Notes: generated by a model not told the origin, from the sequence alone. A DNA stretch of 64,000 nt from Lethocerus indicus (GCA_019843655.1 JACDQD010000102.1:6581501-6645500); one strand, 5' to 3'; counted from the stretch's first letter, positions 1 through 12,010 are shown. Numbers and translations: made by a program.

Positions 1-3000
1 GAAAGCTTTCAGTAGCGATTTCGTTTGGATAGGGTTTGTTGTCCGAATCGGTATAGTTCTAAAGTATGCATTACGGAAAATACCTCTTTATAAACGATTG
101 TGGGAATGGCTGACAAAAATCTAACTACTAATTAAATTAATACCAAATTAACTTTTATCGACTCCAATCTCAACGATCAAAGATAATAGAGGTTGTTCGA
201 TTGAATCTGCTCAGCCAATCGTAGAGTAGTAGAAGCCCAATACACAGCGGCCGGGGAGCTGAGAGAAGAAATAATTACATTTTAACGCTTAGATAAGCGG
301 GGTCCGGGTCGGTTGTATGCTGCTGCCGAGGCAATTGGCATTTCTGTTTATCTTTAGGAGCGGAACGGGCGAGGTGAGATAACGCTTCCCATTCAGAGGT
401 TGGCCGTGTGCGCGTCCTAGTACGTGCCTCTGTCCAGCCCCTCTCCCCTTACCCTCACATCTCCATTCACTTTTTTTCAACAACCTTCGCCAACTACCGC
501 TTATCTTATTAATGGGTAACCCCGTAGGATTTTCGTAATTATTAATTTATTGGATTAATGATTATAATTTCAATTAATAATTTATTATTATATATCACAA
601 TGGCTGCTGTCTCTGCGGGTCGCTGAAGTAACAGAAACTTTTCAACCAAATGTCACTTTAAGCTGACAACAGTGGCAACAGAACAATTTAGGAAACCTGT
701 AACCAACATGTGTATATCATTGTACTACACTGGTAAAACTTTGGTCTTCGTCATTTCTTCTTGAAATAGCAACTTAAAAAAAAACCTCATTTGTTCTTAT
801 TATTTAATGTATTGTAATTATTTATTTTTGTTTTTGAATTTTTATTTCAATAAACTCTTAAACTAATTAATGAAATGAATAAACATGTAATCACTGCTAT
901 TTAATTACTCCCCGACGAATGAAATTTTAGCTTCCAGAATACGAGCACGACAGTATTAATTAACAATTTAGAATTTAGAGTGCTGTGCTGGAAGTGCCGA
1001 CGATTAGATAAGGGTTCAGGCTATCCTTCCTCTCGTAAAAAGCGTTCCAGATCATATCTGATGTTATTTTTACATTTCCAATTGTGCTCTTCCGATACAT
1101 TACTTCAGTAAAGTTTTCTGCTGTGCGCTACTAAAGATTAACAAGTTGCATATTAGAGTTGTTGCGGAAACATAAACTAATGTATATTCTCGCTACAAAT
1201 TATTTATAAATTTTACTAATCAAAGCGTGTATTATCCGACATTAACAGTTTTATGACACATTATTTAAACGGTCATTTGTAGATTTCTCTATTTCAGATG
1301 ATAATAACAACCCGAGTCTGCGCCAGTGCAACTCTAGAAAGATCCGTTACTTTTAATGAATTGCAAAATCAAATTTCTTTAGCGAGAGATGATGTCTTTA
1401 TTCAATCCATTCACTCTCCTAGATTGTGACAATGCGCAGGAAATTAAGGATTTATTTTCCTTGCGATCCACATTTGCTGGACAAGTGCACTAAAGTGTTC
1501 CGCTACGAGATTCCTCCCAATTGCACTTTGATGGCAGGCTAGGAAAATTTAAAACGCAGTCAGAAGTCATTATTGAGATTAAAAGTTTCACAAATGCCAC
1601 TCAAACTGGGGAATGAACTAAAAAAAACTTTCTATGCCGTCGCCTATGGTGGTTCATTAATCCTGACTTCTAAATGTTGCCTGACCAGGCATCTAAAGGA
1701 GATTTTCAGTTCAGCTGCCATTTTCTGAGGATGAACTATCTCGCGGACGGTAGCCAGTCACGTGCGTAGTACTGTTACAGCGTTTGAACTAGTGAAGGGT
1801 GTTATCGAGTATTACATGTTGCGATGTAATTGTTGTGTAAGTCGGGTGCAGTTAAAATGAGCTGGGGCAGCGGGGTCGCTACGCCCATCTGGTCCCCGCT
1901 GGGTATCTTACGAATCAATTTGATTCGACGCAGTAAATATTAAACGCACATATTGTGTTATGTAAATTTTTGGGTCGGTTTAATTTTTAAATTTCGTAAA
2001 TTTTCTATTGCACAGAAATGGGTCGGCTGGTAACGCGGGGTAACAGCGAAGCTCCTCCCTGAAATAATATTCGCTTCGGTCGCTGATCCAAAATTATTGG
2101 AGCCGGTTGCCAAGACTCCGTCTCAAACCACATTCTTCACTCGCCAGCCCACCCAATGATAAACACCACCACGATTAAAAACAATTACAACGCAGATCCA
2201 CCGAATTACTATATATGTAGTCATAGTTGTATTTCCGCTGAATTAATCCCAATCGAGTTGGACGCGTTTTTAATTTTCGTTCCGATTCCAAGAATAAATG
2301 TTTGAAACTGTGATTATAGATACAACAGCCGAGTTGAATTACCCTAATGATACTATTATTTTTAGTAATAAGTGATCGAATATTAATATACTGCGGAACA
2401 GACTGTGTACTACAAGAAATCTAGGCAGGGAAAGGATTTATATTTACGTGTTTTATAATAATGGTAATATTTTGTCATCACCTGGATGTACTCCTTGAAA
2501 ATGTTACTCGCTATAAAGTCAACTATCCCAACAACTAAATCAAACCGTTAGATTATATTTCCATCCATTCTATCCATTCATTGAGCAGTCAGGTGGTGAA
2601 TGAAAGAAGTATATGGTATAAGACAAAGAGACGAGATAGTGTTCTCTCGACCCGAGTATATGTTATATACCTTCCGATGCATTACATTAAGGAGCAGTCG
2701 CAACCTAATAAAAATGTAATGGTTTTTACAGACTCGAAGGTCGGTAGGATTCTTGTTTTTTCCTTCTGTTTGAATATTCGACGACCGGGTTTTTAAGACC
2801 GATTTGAATTTTGATTATAACATTTGTATTCAAATAGCATCCGCAAAAATAATGAATTTATGAAGATAATAAATGGGAGAGAGATTACCGTGTAGGGTAT
2901 GCGATAATCATAAAAAAATCAAATGCGTATTGCCTTAAAAATACAGTCTATTTCCACAATGGAGGTACACTGTAGGAGTATTTCGAGTTCCCATGGTACC

Positions 3001-3400
3001 AACACATAGACGTACCAGTGGAGTATTGAAAATAAACAAATTAACATTTTTGATCGCATTTTTCTCGGATACGATTGAGTTACTGACTGAAGGACTGGAA
3101 TAATTTTTCGATCGAACAAATAGAGTACTTTCTCAATATTAAATTTAGATAAGGTAAAACCTACAGCGTTTTCATTCAGAAAAATACTACTAAATTAGCG
3201 CATTACATCCAGATGTGTTATATACTTACCGTTAACCCCAATACGTTATATTACCCCTAAATCAATCATATTGCGTCTAATCAGTAATATATTTAATCAA
3301 TTCATAATAATTATGTAGTCTCCCAGATAAATGTTTCCCTTCCCTTATTTTGTCCCCTGAGAACACAACCGGTAGAGAACCGGAGACGAGCCGAGGAGCG
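1..3400. other. gene-free, relatively GC-rich noncoding region
   Basis: No ORF here has recognisable protein content or a convincing exon structure. The DNA is mixed in composition, with unique-looking sequence and many TAAT-type homeodomain cores. One canonical E-box CACGTG lies at 1759-1764, about 95 bases before a short ATG in good context at 1857 (see the separate entry). The overall look is that of upstream or intronic regulatory DNA belonging to a gene outside the window; this is inference. Confidence 0.5.
1857..1943 (+). other. short ORF, possible first coding exon (unproven)
   Basis: An ATG in insect-like context (TTAAAATGAG) opens a 28-codon ORF starting MSWGSGVATPIW and ending with TAA at 1941-1943. 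A possible splice donor, CTGG|GTATCT, falls after 1902 and would cut it to 15 codons. The Trp- and Gly-rich start does not look like random AT-rich DNA, but I cannot name a family and no following exon was found. It may be the first exon of a + strand gene or chance. Confidence 0.25.
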
Positions 3401-3517
3401 GATGAAATAATAAAACTAACCGGCGAGGATAGAGAGTGTGGGGAAAGACACACATAAACACGCTCGTGTGTTTGTGTGTGTCGGAGAAAGAGAGGGAGAT
3501 TGAGAGGGGGCGGAGGT

Positions 3518-3520
<3 letters not shown>

Positions 3521-3571
<51 letters not shown>
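3521..3571 (+). repeat. (GA)n simple repeat
   Basis: About 25 uninterrupted GA units, preceded by a purine-rich stretch from about 3485. GAGA motifs are binding sites for GAGA-factor in insects, but a pure microsatellite explains the tract equally well. ORFs read through it on both strands are low-complexity artefacts. Confidence 0.95.
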
Positions 3572-3573
<2 letters not shown>

Positions 3574-3599
3574 AGTAAAGAAAGACAGAAGGATGAAAG

Positions 3600-3890
3600 G
3601 TGAGCGGGGGAGAGGGGTTAGAGAGGAAGAGAGCGGGAACATTCCTCTGGGAGGTGGACATTGTGTGGTGTATGGGGGGGCGTTATCCGCGGGTCGGGGG
3701 GACGGGTTTTTGGGGCGTTGGAGGCGGTTTAAGTTGTGCGGGTACATGGGGCACCGCCCCCGGCCCTGGGGCCCCTTCGGCCCCCCGCAAATACCGCGAC
3801 CTGTCAACATCTGGAACTGGGCGCACACACGCACCAACACTTTCTCTGACACTCCTTACGGGCGGGCGGGCGGCGGGGTAGAGAATAAAC
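3600..3890. other. GC island with G-quadruplex pattern
   Basis: A short island much richer in G and C than its surroundings. On the + strand four G-runs at 3691-3693, 3696-3701, 3704-3706 and 3712-3715, with loops of 2, 2 and 5 bases, fit the G-quadruplex pattern. A GGGGCCCC palindrome and further C-runs follow at about 3745-3790. It may be a CpG-type promoter island; no coding exon was recognised. Confidence 0.5.
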
Positions 3891-3959
3891 CGATAAAAAA
3901 TGGGCCCGTAACACAAAAAGAGGAGATAAACCTCCCCATTACAAATGGTCATGAATATT

Positions 3960-5930
3960 AATTAGAGCCTCCGCCCTACCTCACTATCTACCTTTCTCTC
4001 AGTCACTCTCTCGTTTTCTCCCTCTCTCTCTTCTCGTTTTCCACTCTCCCGCCTTCTCCTTTTCCCCGTCTTTCTGACTCTTCATTCTTTCTCTCTCCTC
4101 GAATACTTTATGCCTAGTGGAAAGCTCATTGACGATACGGCGTGGGCTCATTAAAATTAGCCCGACCTTAATTTGTACAATCCGGTTTAAGTTAGACCGA
4201 GCTGACGGTTTCCGCTAGATTTCCTAATCGAACGTAAATAAACGAATTTGAAATCTACTATAAAGGAACGCATTGAATGGTTCCTTCGAGACTAGACCCG
4301 AAACAAGAAAAGATGAACCGATTTCAGAAAGCTGTCAATGTCATTAGCAAGCTTTCTAGATGATATTTTCCACATTATGTTCCAGGACGTGTATAGACTT
4401 ACTTTTATCTTGTTCCGCAAATCCGCCATTGAAAGCTTATCATATCCTCTAGTAAATCCTTGACGAGTGCCGCGACCTCACATCCGATGAGTGTTCCTTT
4501 ATCGTCTTTCATTAGTGCCTTCCTGAATGCAGCACCTGCGGCTTGTGGGCTTGTGACATCCCGTGGGCATTTGTAGTTGAGAGATGGGGAGACAGAGGGA
4601 AAAGAGAGGCATAGGACAACACAGAGATAGAATGAAGTAGGAGGAGGATTGGAGGGACAGGTACCAGGTGTGGCGGTGGTTCATCTTCCCTAATGATACA
4701 GTTAGCTGGTCAACTCTAAGACCAGTAGCGCCCACTTCGTTTAAATTTATGCTCGTTTTCTAGGTCAAAAATCCAGTCTTATCTAATTTTAAATTCAAAA
4801 CATCACCCGCCTTGCATGACTGAGCCCAATGAAAGCAAAGTAATAATTTAAAGTAATTAATATTTTGTGCAAATAATAAAAAGTAGTAACGTAAAGCAAT
4901 AGTAACAGGGTAATAGTAACGTTTTCACGAGTATTTATTACCCATTGCCAAATTTGTTAATTTGGCCAGAACGTTGTTGTTATTCTGTATATTGTAAAAG
5001 TTTGTTGCTCGATATCTGTTTTCTTTCTTTAAGTACACTTACCCTGCCGAGTCCTTCTTACTAAGTATTTTTTTATCTGTTTTACAGTAAAATAAATGCT
5101 CAAATAAAACAATTTACCGAACTACAAAAGTGCGTACAAGCGGTATTTACACAGTACACGTTTCTCTGTAGATTGATTCTTCAAATTTGAACCACCGTAA
5201 TATGAAATTCGTTACAGACTGGGAATAGAAGAGGCTCACCAAGATTTCTGAAAATAAACCAGGAAACCCCGTGTGTGTTTTGCATTCAACGTGCTCGCTT
5301 GCATACTTTGAGAGAAGGGAAAGGTATAACATTAATTTTTAAAATAAAATTATAAATTATTGCTTTTAAATGTTTACTCCGATGAACTTTTTATGACGAA
5401 TGTGTAAATGGCTACAAATACTTACGTGGGTAAAAATTCACCAAATTCGAATCGAAAGCATATTTTACATCACATTTTTCAATGTTTGTTTTTAAAAAAT
5501 TTGGATACCACTAATTTGACTCAAGACCCCACGGGAATGAAACCCGCTAAGAATTCACCCGTTTAAATGCGTTGTTATGTGGCGCTGAGAAGGCAGGGGT
5601 GAGGTGATGGTGATGAGGGACCATAGGCTAAAGCCTAGAAGACGCCAAACAGAATGGAATGAATACAAAAAAAATATCTCCGAGGCTAATGGCATTCTAA
5701 TTGTTGGTTAGCAGAGCTTCAATACGACAACAAAACTCACCTCCCATACCTTCATTTGCATACTTTCCTCCTACAGCCCTCCGTTTCCTACCACTCATTC
5801 ATCTCTTCCCGGTCCGCTCATCACACTCAATCTTTCCCAACTTGTCCTTCCACTAATCGTGCCCGGAGATATATCAATTATAAAAAGGTATAAAAGAGAA
5901 TATTTGATCTAACAAGGAGGTCCTCTCGTT
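3960..5930. other. noncoding region, no gene recognised
   Basis: Begins with a pyrimidine-rich TCTCTC stretch (about 3980-4100), then unique sequence with TAATTA-like homeodomain cores around 3955-3965 and 4150-4180. ORFs are short and without recognisable content. I see no RNA gene here. Confidence 0.5.
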
Positions 5931-5964
5931 TAATTGGTTACAAATTCTAATAGAGGGAAAATAT

Positions 5965-6028
5965 GGTCCCCACCGAGGTTCGAACCCGGGACCTTCGGGT
6001 TAGCTCTATACTGCTTGGCAATTCCCAG
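5965..6028 (-). repeat. tRNA-like SINE head or tRNA relic
   Basis: On the minus strand a perfect tRNA B-box core (GGTTCGAACC, 5977-5986) sits in a five-pair T-arm, CCGGG-TTCGAAC-CTCGG, preceded by an A-box-like segment at about 6005-6020 (TTGCCAAGCAGTATAGA). The 3-prime acceptor strand would be TGGGGAC, but no matching 5-prime strand is present, so it is not a complete tRNA gene. A tRNA-derived SINE fragment is the simplest reading. Confidence 0.6.
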
Positions 6029-6885
6029 ATCAAATAGAAGTGATTAATTTTTCTTTAAATACACACAGAATGTCGTAGACAATACACAAATGTTGTTTAA
6101 TACTTTTAATACACTTCCTATATTATATTTATATAAACTAATATTTGGATATTGGAATTTGTACCGGAATGTTATTCGCGCAAGCTCGATCGCCGGCCGA
6201 TCCCCTGTTGAGTAATTTCAATAAAATCGAAGGGAGGAGTACCTCAGCGGCTGGAAATTGAAGGGGGGCTAGATGAGAAGCGGTATTTAGGCGAGGGCCC
6301 TGTTATCTGGAAAGTAGATCGTGGTGGCTGTCCCGTAGCCGATCTCCATCTCGGCTCGTACAATAGACCCATGATTAATTGAACGGACGACGCTAAAACA
6401 CTGTCGTTTAAGATTAATAACTAGCTCTCCCAACTATCTCACTTATTAGCACTATGTCGCATCGCATCTCCTCCCTGGCTCGCTCGCCGTTCGATATTTA
6501 TTATTCTTAATATATTATAATAATTTATTAACACGGACTCGATATAAGGGCGCGATGGAATAGAAACGAACGACGATTGTACATATTTTGCAACTTCACG
6601 CGTAAAAACCTATATTGTAAGGGAGTCTATTTATAGGAAGTCATCTTGACTTAATTCTTATGGCTTGCAGTAACTGAAAATTTTCTATAAAAATCGTTAT
6701 TCGAATACACCCATTCTTTGAACAGGGAAAAAATGGTGCCGACTTGAGATAGACGTAAGCTTCAAGTGCCAAATTTTACAGGTACAAAATAAGCCAACCT
6801 ACATTGGACAAAGCCCTTAACAGAGTTGGAGAGAGGGCAGGTCCGCGTGCTGGGGGGGTGGGGGGGTGAACGGATCGATGAGCGG
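6029..6885. other. noncoding region, no gene recognised
   Basis: Moderately GC-rich sequence with a near-palindromic GATCGCCGGCCGATC block at about 6188-6202, followed by AT-rich DNA. At 6851-6867 a G7-T-G7 tract directly precedes the X-box/CRE cluster. No coding potential was recognised. Confidence 0.45.
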
Positions 6886-6960
6886 TGACGTGAGTTTTCG
6901 CCGGTTGCCATGGCTACCTGTTGCTTGGAGCTCCACCGGGTGACGTCATGGCAACGTCAC
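6886..6960 (+). promoter_or_regulatory. RFX X-box and CRE cluster
   Basis: Four bZIP/RFX-type sites are packed in 75 bp. They are a CRE-like TGACGTGA (6886-6893), a nearly perfect RFX X-box GTTGCCATGGCTAC (6904-6917, 13 of 14 to the palindromic consensus), a perfect palindromic CRE TGACGTCA (6941-6948), and an overlapping X-box half site ATGGCAAC plus CRE half ACGTCA (6948-6959). Adjacent RFX and CREB/ATF sites are a known promoter arrangement. The motifs are directly visible; that they act as a promoter is inference. The next downstream feature is a short ATG with a consensus splice donor at 7165. Confidence 0.6.
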
Positions 6961-7165
6961 GTTCCCGGCCCCAGATTCCACTCAATGAAACCATCCCTCC
7001 ACCCTCCACCCATCACCCTCCACCCTTCACACTCCACACTCCACACTCCCGGCCCCGACCCACCAGTCTAGACTTACCGATGCTTTACTCCGGGATTAGT
7101 AAAATTCGCAACCCTTATATCATTCTCCCCACCTCCATCACCCATCATGGACGTCTCTGTATACG
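6948..7165 (+). other. candidate first exon with consensus splice donor
   Basis: An open frame from ATG 6948 runs 73 codons to ACG|GTAAGT, a near-ideal 5-prime splice site after 7165. A second ATG in another frame (7147, context CATCATGG) gives MDVSVY before the same donor. The middle is a C-rich CCACCC/ACTCC tract (about 6990-7060), so composition alone could keep the long frame open. No downstream exon was identified, and the protein family is unknown. Confidence 0.3.
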
Positions 7166-7169
7166 GTAA

Positions 7170-7890
7170 GTTTTAACGATTCTAAAAATTCTCGGCCGCA
7201 CTCGGCCTTTCATTTCACATCAAGAAAGAAACACGTTTCCTTGGGTTTATTAAAAAATGCGTACCTATTTCGCAACAAGCGAACGGTTTTTTATTCCAAC
7301 AGTAAAACTACTGAGAATTCGGCAAAAGATATACAATTTTAATTATTAGATAAGTCAAATGAAACGGACGCATGAATCTGTCGAACGATAAATAAAAACG
7401 TAATTTAGGTTTACGGCGCTCGTCGGATATATTTATATTCGATTTTAAATATATTACGTAACAGTTTTATGGATGTTTGTTTTGAAACATGGGTAATAAC
7501 TTTGGCAGTGAAATTATTTTATCCACTAGCCCGGCCACCGTGCCTACCACTACTGATTAGACACTAGACCCGCAACACATCCGTGCTCTCCATTAATTCC
7601 ATCCCTCCTTTTACGCTCCGTTCACCGAAAAATAAGAAAAGAACGGAGAGATTATAATGACGGAATCTGCTTTAAATAAACTCAAAATTTATTATATACA
7701 TATATGAAACACATAGTATTAACATAAACATATAGCACTACTTATAACGCGTTAGTCTCCCTGCCAATGATTGGGTGAGTATCGCCGGATTTCGACCGAT
7801 GCAAATCCTATCGACGAAACAGAGACAAATCTAAAACCTAATTTTTCCCTTACACCAGTTACCGGTCACTGAGTAAACACGGTGAGGGAG
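7170..7890. other. noncoding region, no gene recognised
   Basis: Unique sequence with short ORFs only; I see no motif worth naming. Confidence 0.4.
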
Positions 7891-7894
7891 ATGG

Positions 7895-7942
7895 CAGCCG
7901 ACTGCCATAATAGCAGCTGACTGCCATAATAGCAGCTGACTG
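7895..7942 (+). repeat. 19-bp tandem repeat, 2.5 copies
   Basis: The unit CAGCYGACTGCCATAATAG occurs at 7895-7913 and 7914-7932, with a partial third copy at 7933-7942. The single difference is C/T at unit position 5. Each unit contains a CAGCTG or CAGCCG E-box-like core. Confidence 0.85.
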
Positions 7943-7949
7943 GAGCAAC

Positions 7950-10100
7950 AAGTGATAATGTAGTCGTGCAGGCAGAGCAGCGGGGGCGGATCAGACAGGT
8001 GTTTATCAACCACCGAGTCTCGAATTTGGTAACGTCCAAAATTTCTAATCTAATAATTTGTTCTCTCTGATCCGAGGTGTTAGAAATGCCGACTACCTCA
8101 ACTGGTTTTTTTTTATCAACCTCAAATCTGTAAAGATGATGCGAAGTAAATAATAAATCCTGTTTATAATTCACACAGATTTACATAAGTGAAATTTATT
8201 AGTTTTGTTGATTAGAATATTCGTATAACGTGCGCGAAACCCATGAAGGGAAGAGCTGATGCAAAAGCAAAAAAAGGCCTAAGCTTTTAATATCTTGGTA
8301 GCGGGAAAATCAAAACATCTTTAGTTACGGTCCTGTCTACTGGTGTCGACTGGTGTTGACTGTTCTTTAGGACACGATTGGCTCGAGAACTTCATTATTA
8401 TAATAAGAAACTCGCTGTTCGGTCTCCTCAATATCCTCAAACCAATCGCCTCACTTTCGGTAGTAAGAATGTATTTTCTGGAGTCGAAGAAAGGGGCAGC
8501 TTTCGAGAGAGCGTAAATTAGTGAAGTAGTCGTCCCCCGGGCTCCACCTATGTCATGTCGTCTCGATTCATGGCTCAGATATCTCACACCGCCGGACAAT
8601 CCGTGGCACACTGCCATTAGGAAAACGAGGATTCTCCCGCTAAGCAGCCCAGAATTGTTCGAGTCGCTCGTCCCCCTCCCCCTCAAGCTCCCTATTATAG
8701 GCTGTCAATTATGTCGTCTACGCAGTAGGCTCTGCTTGTATCCTGCCCATCTTTTGGCATAGTCGGCCAACTCTCGTGTCAACTTCTATGTGGCGGGGTC
8801 CAGTTCCTATCTCCAGACCGATCAAACTCAAGCAGAGCGCATTCCCGGTTAATTCTGTACAGCGGGGCCCCGGTTCTGATTCAGAACAATTACACACTCA
8901 CAAGAAACACTAAACACCCCTGAAAAGTCCCGAGGATCTGATGTCCTTAGATGCGTATTCTTGAGAGGCTAACAAACCAAGTACTTGTAGCCGTTTGAGA
9001 TTCGTCAACTATCGTCATTGATTCTGTCAACCCCAGCGGCGGCTCCGGAAGCGTCTACCATCGGTAATGAGACTGTACTTTACGCCACCTCTTAGAGAGT
9101 ACCATAATTAGTATTATTAATTTTTTTTTAATTTTTAATTATTTTTTCATTATTTATTTATTATTATTAATTAACGAAATCGTCGTGTCGCACATACAAT
9201 ATCTTCAGGATGGAATAACGCTACTTTAATAGCGCGAATCAGTAATGAGACGCCAAAAAACAGGAGAAAAATATTCCCCGAACCGGTACGTAGATAGGAT
9301 GAGCAGAAAAATTGTGTCGGGCCGCAGAAAGAAAGACTACTTAACATGAAGAACCGGCGGAGAGGTTGAGAGTGAAAAAGGGGTGAGGGCATTAAAGTTC
9401 AGGGGTCGTCGAGCGGCCCTAGCCCGCCTAGCAACAGACACCCCCCTCCCACCACTCCTCCCCATCCACCCCATCCAACCCCCCAACCACACCCAGACAG
9501 AGTGTTTACTCCCTACCCCAATCACAACCCCCTTAACTCTTCCCGATGGTGACAATTTCAACGAGCTCAACAAACAACCAAACTTCCAAAGTTCTGCAAA
9601 CCTACGGCGGCAATTACTCTGCGTATCGACTGTGTCAAAACTTTACTACCTCGGCTAATTGTTCTCTGGACGGGCTTAATAAAAAATACTAGACGGAATC
9701 CTTTTTCTATACATCTTTATTAAAATGTTTAACGCTGCATAAACCCAGGTAGGTATAATTCTCTACTAAGTCTAAGATCTAAGTAGAATAAACAGCAATT
9801 TCGGTCTTTGAAAAATGGGACATGTTCAAAATTTTGAAAAAAATTATATACAACATTCCAGCGCGTGGCACTCAAATAGATGGCTTGAGACCACGCAGTT
9901 TGGAGACCGATCGAACACTTCTGTTCTAGCAGCCTATTGCCCGATATACTGGAAATCGGAAAAGTCGAGTGTAATCGTAATTTCGACTTTTTCTACTGGG
10001 GTGGTTAGGTCGTCTGCCACTTTGTTATCGACGGTTTGACGTCGGTTGGGGCCCTGGAGGTACGATAAGGAGGACTGGTGGAGTGGAATGGCGGATATTT
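7950..10100. other. noncoding region, no gene recognised
   Basis: Contains a short imperfect repeat (ACTGGTGTCG/ACTGGTGTTG, about 8339-8360), an A/T homopolymer-like stretch (9119-9170) and a C-rich tract of CCACCC type (about 9435-9495). ORFs on both strands are short and lack recognisable domains. Confidence 0.45.
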
Positions 10101-10116
10101 TTCATTGATCGCGAGT

Positions 10117-10126
10117 ATGGAAGCCG
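10117..10126 (+). other. ATG plus splice donor, possible minimal first exon
   Basis: ATGGAAGCCG is followed directly by GTGAGT, a good splice donor. It would encode Met-Glu-Ala plus the first base of the next codon. A YY1/Pho-like ATGGCGG lies just upstream, and a CCACC-rich tract with ACCGCC units follows (10150-10200). No partner exon was found; treat it as a hint only. Confidence 0.2.
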
Positions 10127-10349
10127 GTGAGTTGGCCGCGACCCATTGATCACCACCGCCACCGCCGCCACCACCACCACAACTCCAGCATCCCTCCCTC
10201 ACTACACTCTGCTTTCATTCAACTGTTTTCACATTCCAGAAGCCACCCACCAGCCCTCCCAACTTGCCGTCTCTTCTTTTTCCCTTTACGAGCCGAAAAA
10301 TCGTTTGCAGTTACGCCAACAATTTATAATATCCTAAATAATTAAAGTC

Positions 10350-12010
10350 AACCGGATAATGCTCGAAATTGTCGCCCGTTCCGATTTAATCCTTTTTCCC
10401 TTCTTAATTCTGTTCGGACTATTTGGTTTAAAATCACGACGGAGGAATAAGGGTTTCATTTCCTCCCCATCGTCGCTAGAATTATTAGATACTCGAGAGT
10501 ATCTGTCACGGCAATGCTACTGTATCTGATTACATTAAGGGTATTTCGTTTTACTGATCGTGAGTTCTTTTCACATGTATAACCCTGCAAGTAAAGTATT
10601 TATATTTTAATTGTTACTTTAAGAAATTTAACAAATAAATGACTACGAGTTCTTAATGCCCATCTTGCTGTATGCTTTTTACTTGGTATCATTTCGGCTT
10701 TGCTAAGAGGCCAGAAAAAAATACGCAGTGTTTTAGACGCAGTGTGCAATAGACGAAACAATCTGCGCTGATGGGTACAAGGACCACAATAAATCTATGC
10801 TAGACCTGCGAGTTATGTTTGAATCGCACTGCCATTACTCCGAAACAAGCGTGAAAGAAACTCAGATCGGTTTCAGCGTATAGGATGAGGCCAATACTTC
10901 TATCCGTTATGTATACAGTGATTCACGAATGATTCACTTATTTAGTCTTATATAATGCAGGTATATGAAACAATTTACTAAACTTTCAATTCGTATTATG
11001 TTATTAAATCAATATTTTTTATGAATAATGATAGGAAGGAAGAAAAATTAGGCAATCGAGGGATACATTTTAGTTTAGCTATGCCGATGGCATGACCTAA
11101 CTTACCCCGGGAGACAGAAGAGACCCAGTCGGGTACCTAGCTCGAGCACGACTTAGATTAGAGACAACTTCGCAGGCCAAAACTTCGTCATTTTACTGTT
11201 GCGCAAAATTGGATCCGTTCAGAAGCCGTGCTGCAATTCTCAGTTTTCTATTGTACTGCATTGTTGTTCCTGTTGTCTCTGATAGATTCGATTAAAATAA
11301 TTTGAATCTTAATTAAAAACCTTGTCGATATACCTGTCGTTCGTGATGCCGGAACCGGAAGTTTTCCCCGTTCCCCAAATCCCGCTTGATAATTCAGAAT
11401 CGACAGCGGATGGCCCAAGTTCGCCTCTCTATCGAAGCACCCTTTTGCAGATTTCAATACGCCAAATTTCAAATGGTAAATCCGAATCCACACAAGTTCG
11501 TGGCCTTAAATCTTATTTACTCAAATTTCTGTTGAAACTTTTAGACTTTCGAGCCTTACTATTGAGTAAGGTCAATAAATTGGCTTTACCATTTATTCCA
11601 TAACGAGAAGACGGAGGAAGAAGAAACCTGAGTCTCACCAACTTCTCATTCATCCAAGTATTCTCCTCCCCGTTGACTGATTCTTGCTCTGCTTGTTTTT
11701 AGATTCTGCCACTAAACTATAAATCACTGAGAAGGTGTGGTTGGTGACATCCACACTTACAACCTCAAATCAATTTACTAATTTCTAGATAAATGTTTTA
11801 ACAATCTTTTAGTTGATTTCTCTTTGTGTTGTTCAAATACAACCATTCAATGCAATAATAAAATTATTCAAAAGTTGCAAATATTAATTTATATTATTCG
11901 CATCTACACAGATTTTGTTTTCTATTTATATTCAGGAATGCAATCATGAATAACTGTTATGTGCCCCTGCATATATTTGAAAGCCACAGAAATCAAGAAA
12001 TGAATATCTA
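10350..12010. other. noncoding region containing the composition boundary
   Basis: Sequence remains fairly GC-rich up to about 11.6 kb, with an ETS-like CCGGAAGT at about 11355, then changes quickly to the AT-rich composition kept for the rest of the window. The stretch ends near the presumed TAPT1 poly(A) site. No exon was recognised. Confidence 0.45.

Noticed and set aside
3277..3961. Overlapping ORFs of 81-191 codons on both strands
   Set aside because: They are kept open by the (GA)n repeat and GC-rich low-complexity sequence; there is no domain or exon structure.
5965..6028. Functional tRNA gene
   Set aside because: B box and T-arm are good, but no matching 5-prime acceptor strand exists; a SINE or relic is more likely.
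7831..8174. Two minus-strand ORFs across the 19-bp tandem repeat
   Set aside because: Overlap in different frames, repeat-driven, and without recognisable domain.
9383..9658. 91-codon Pro/Pro-rich ORF on the + strand
   Set aside because: Produced by a C-rich tract; no homology recognised and no splice context.
11248..11603. Opposing ORFs of 81 and 93 codons
   Set aside because: They are antisense shadows of each other with no known motif; coding is not supported.
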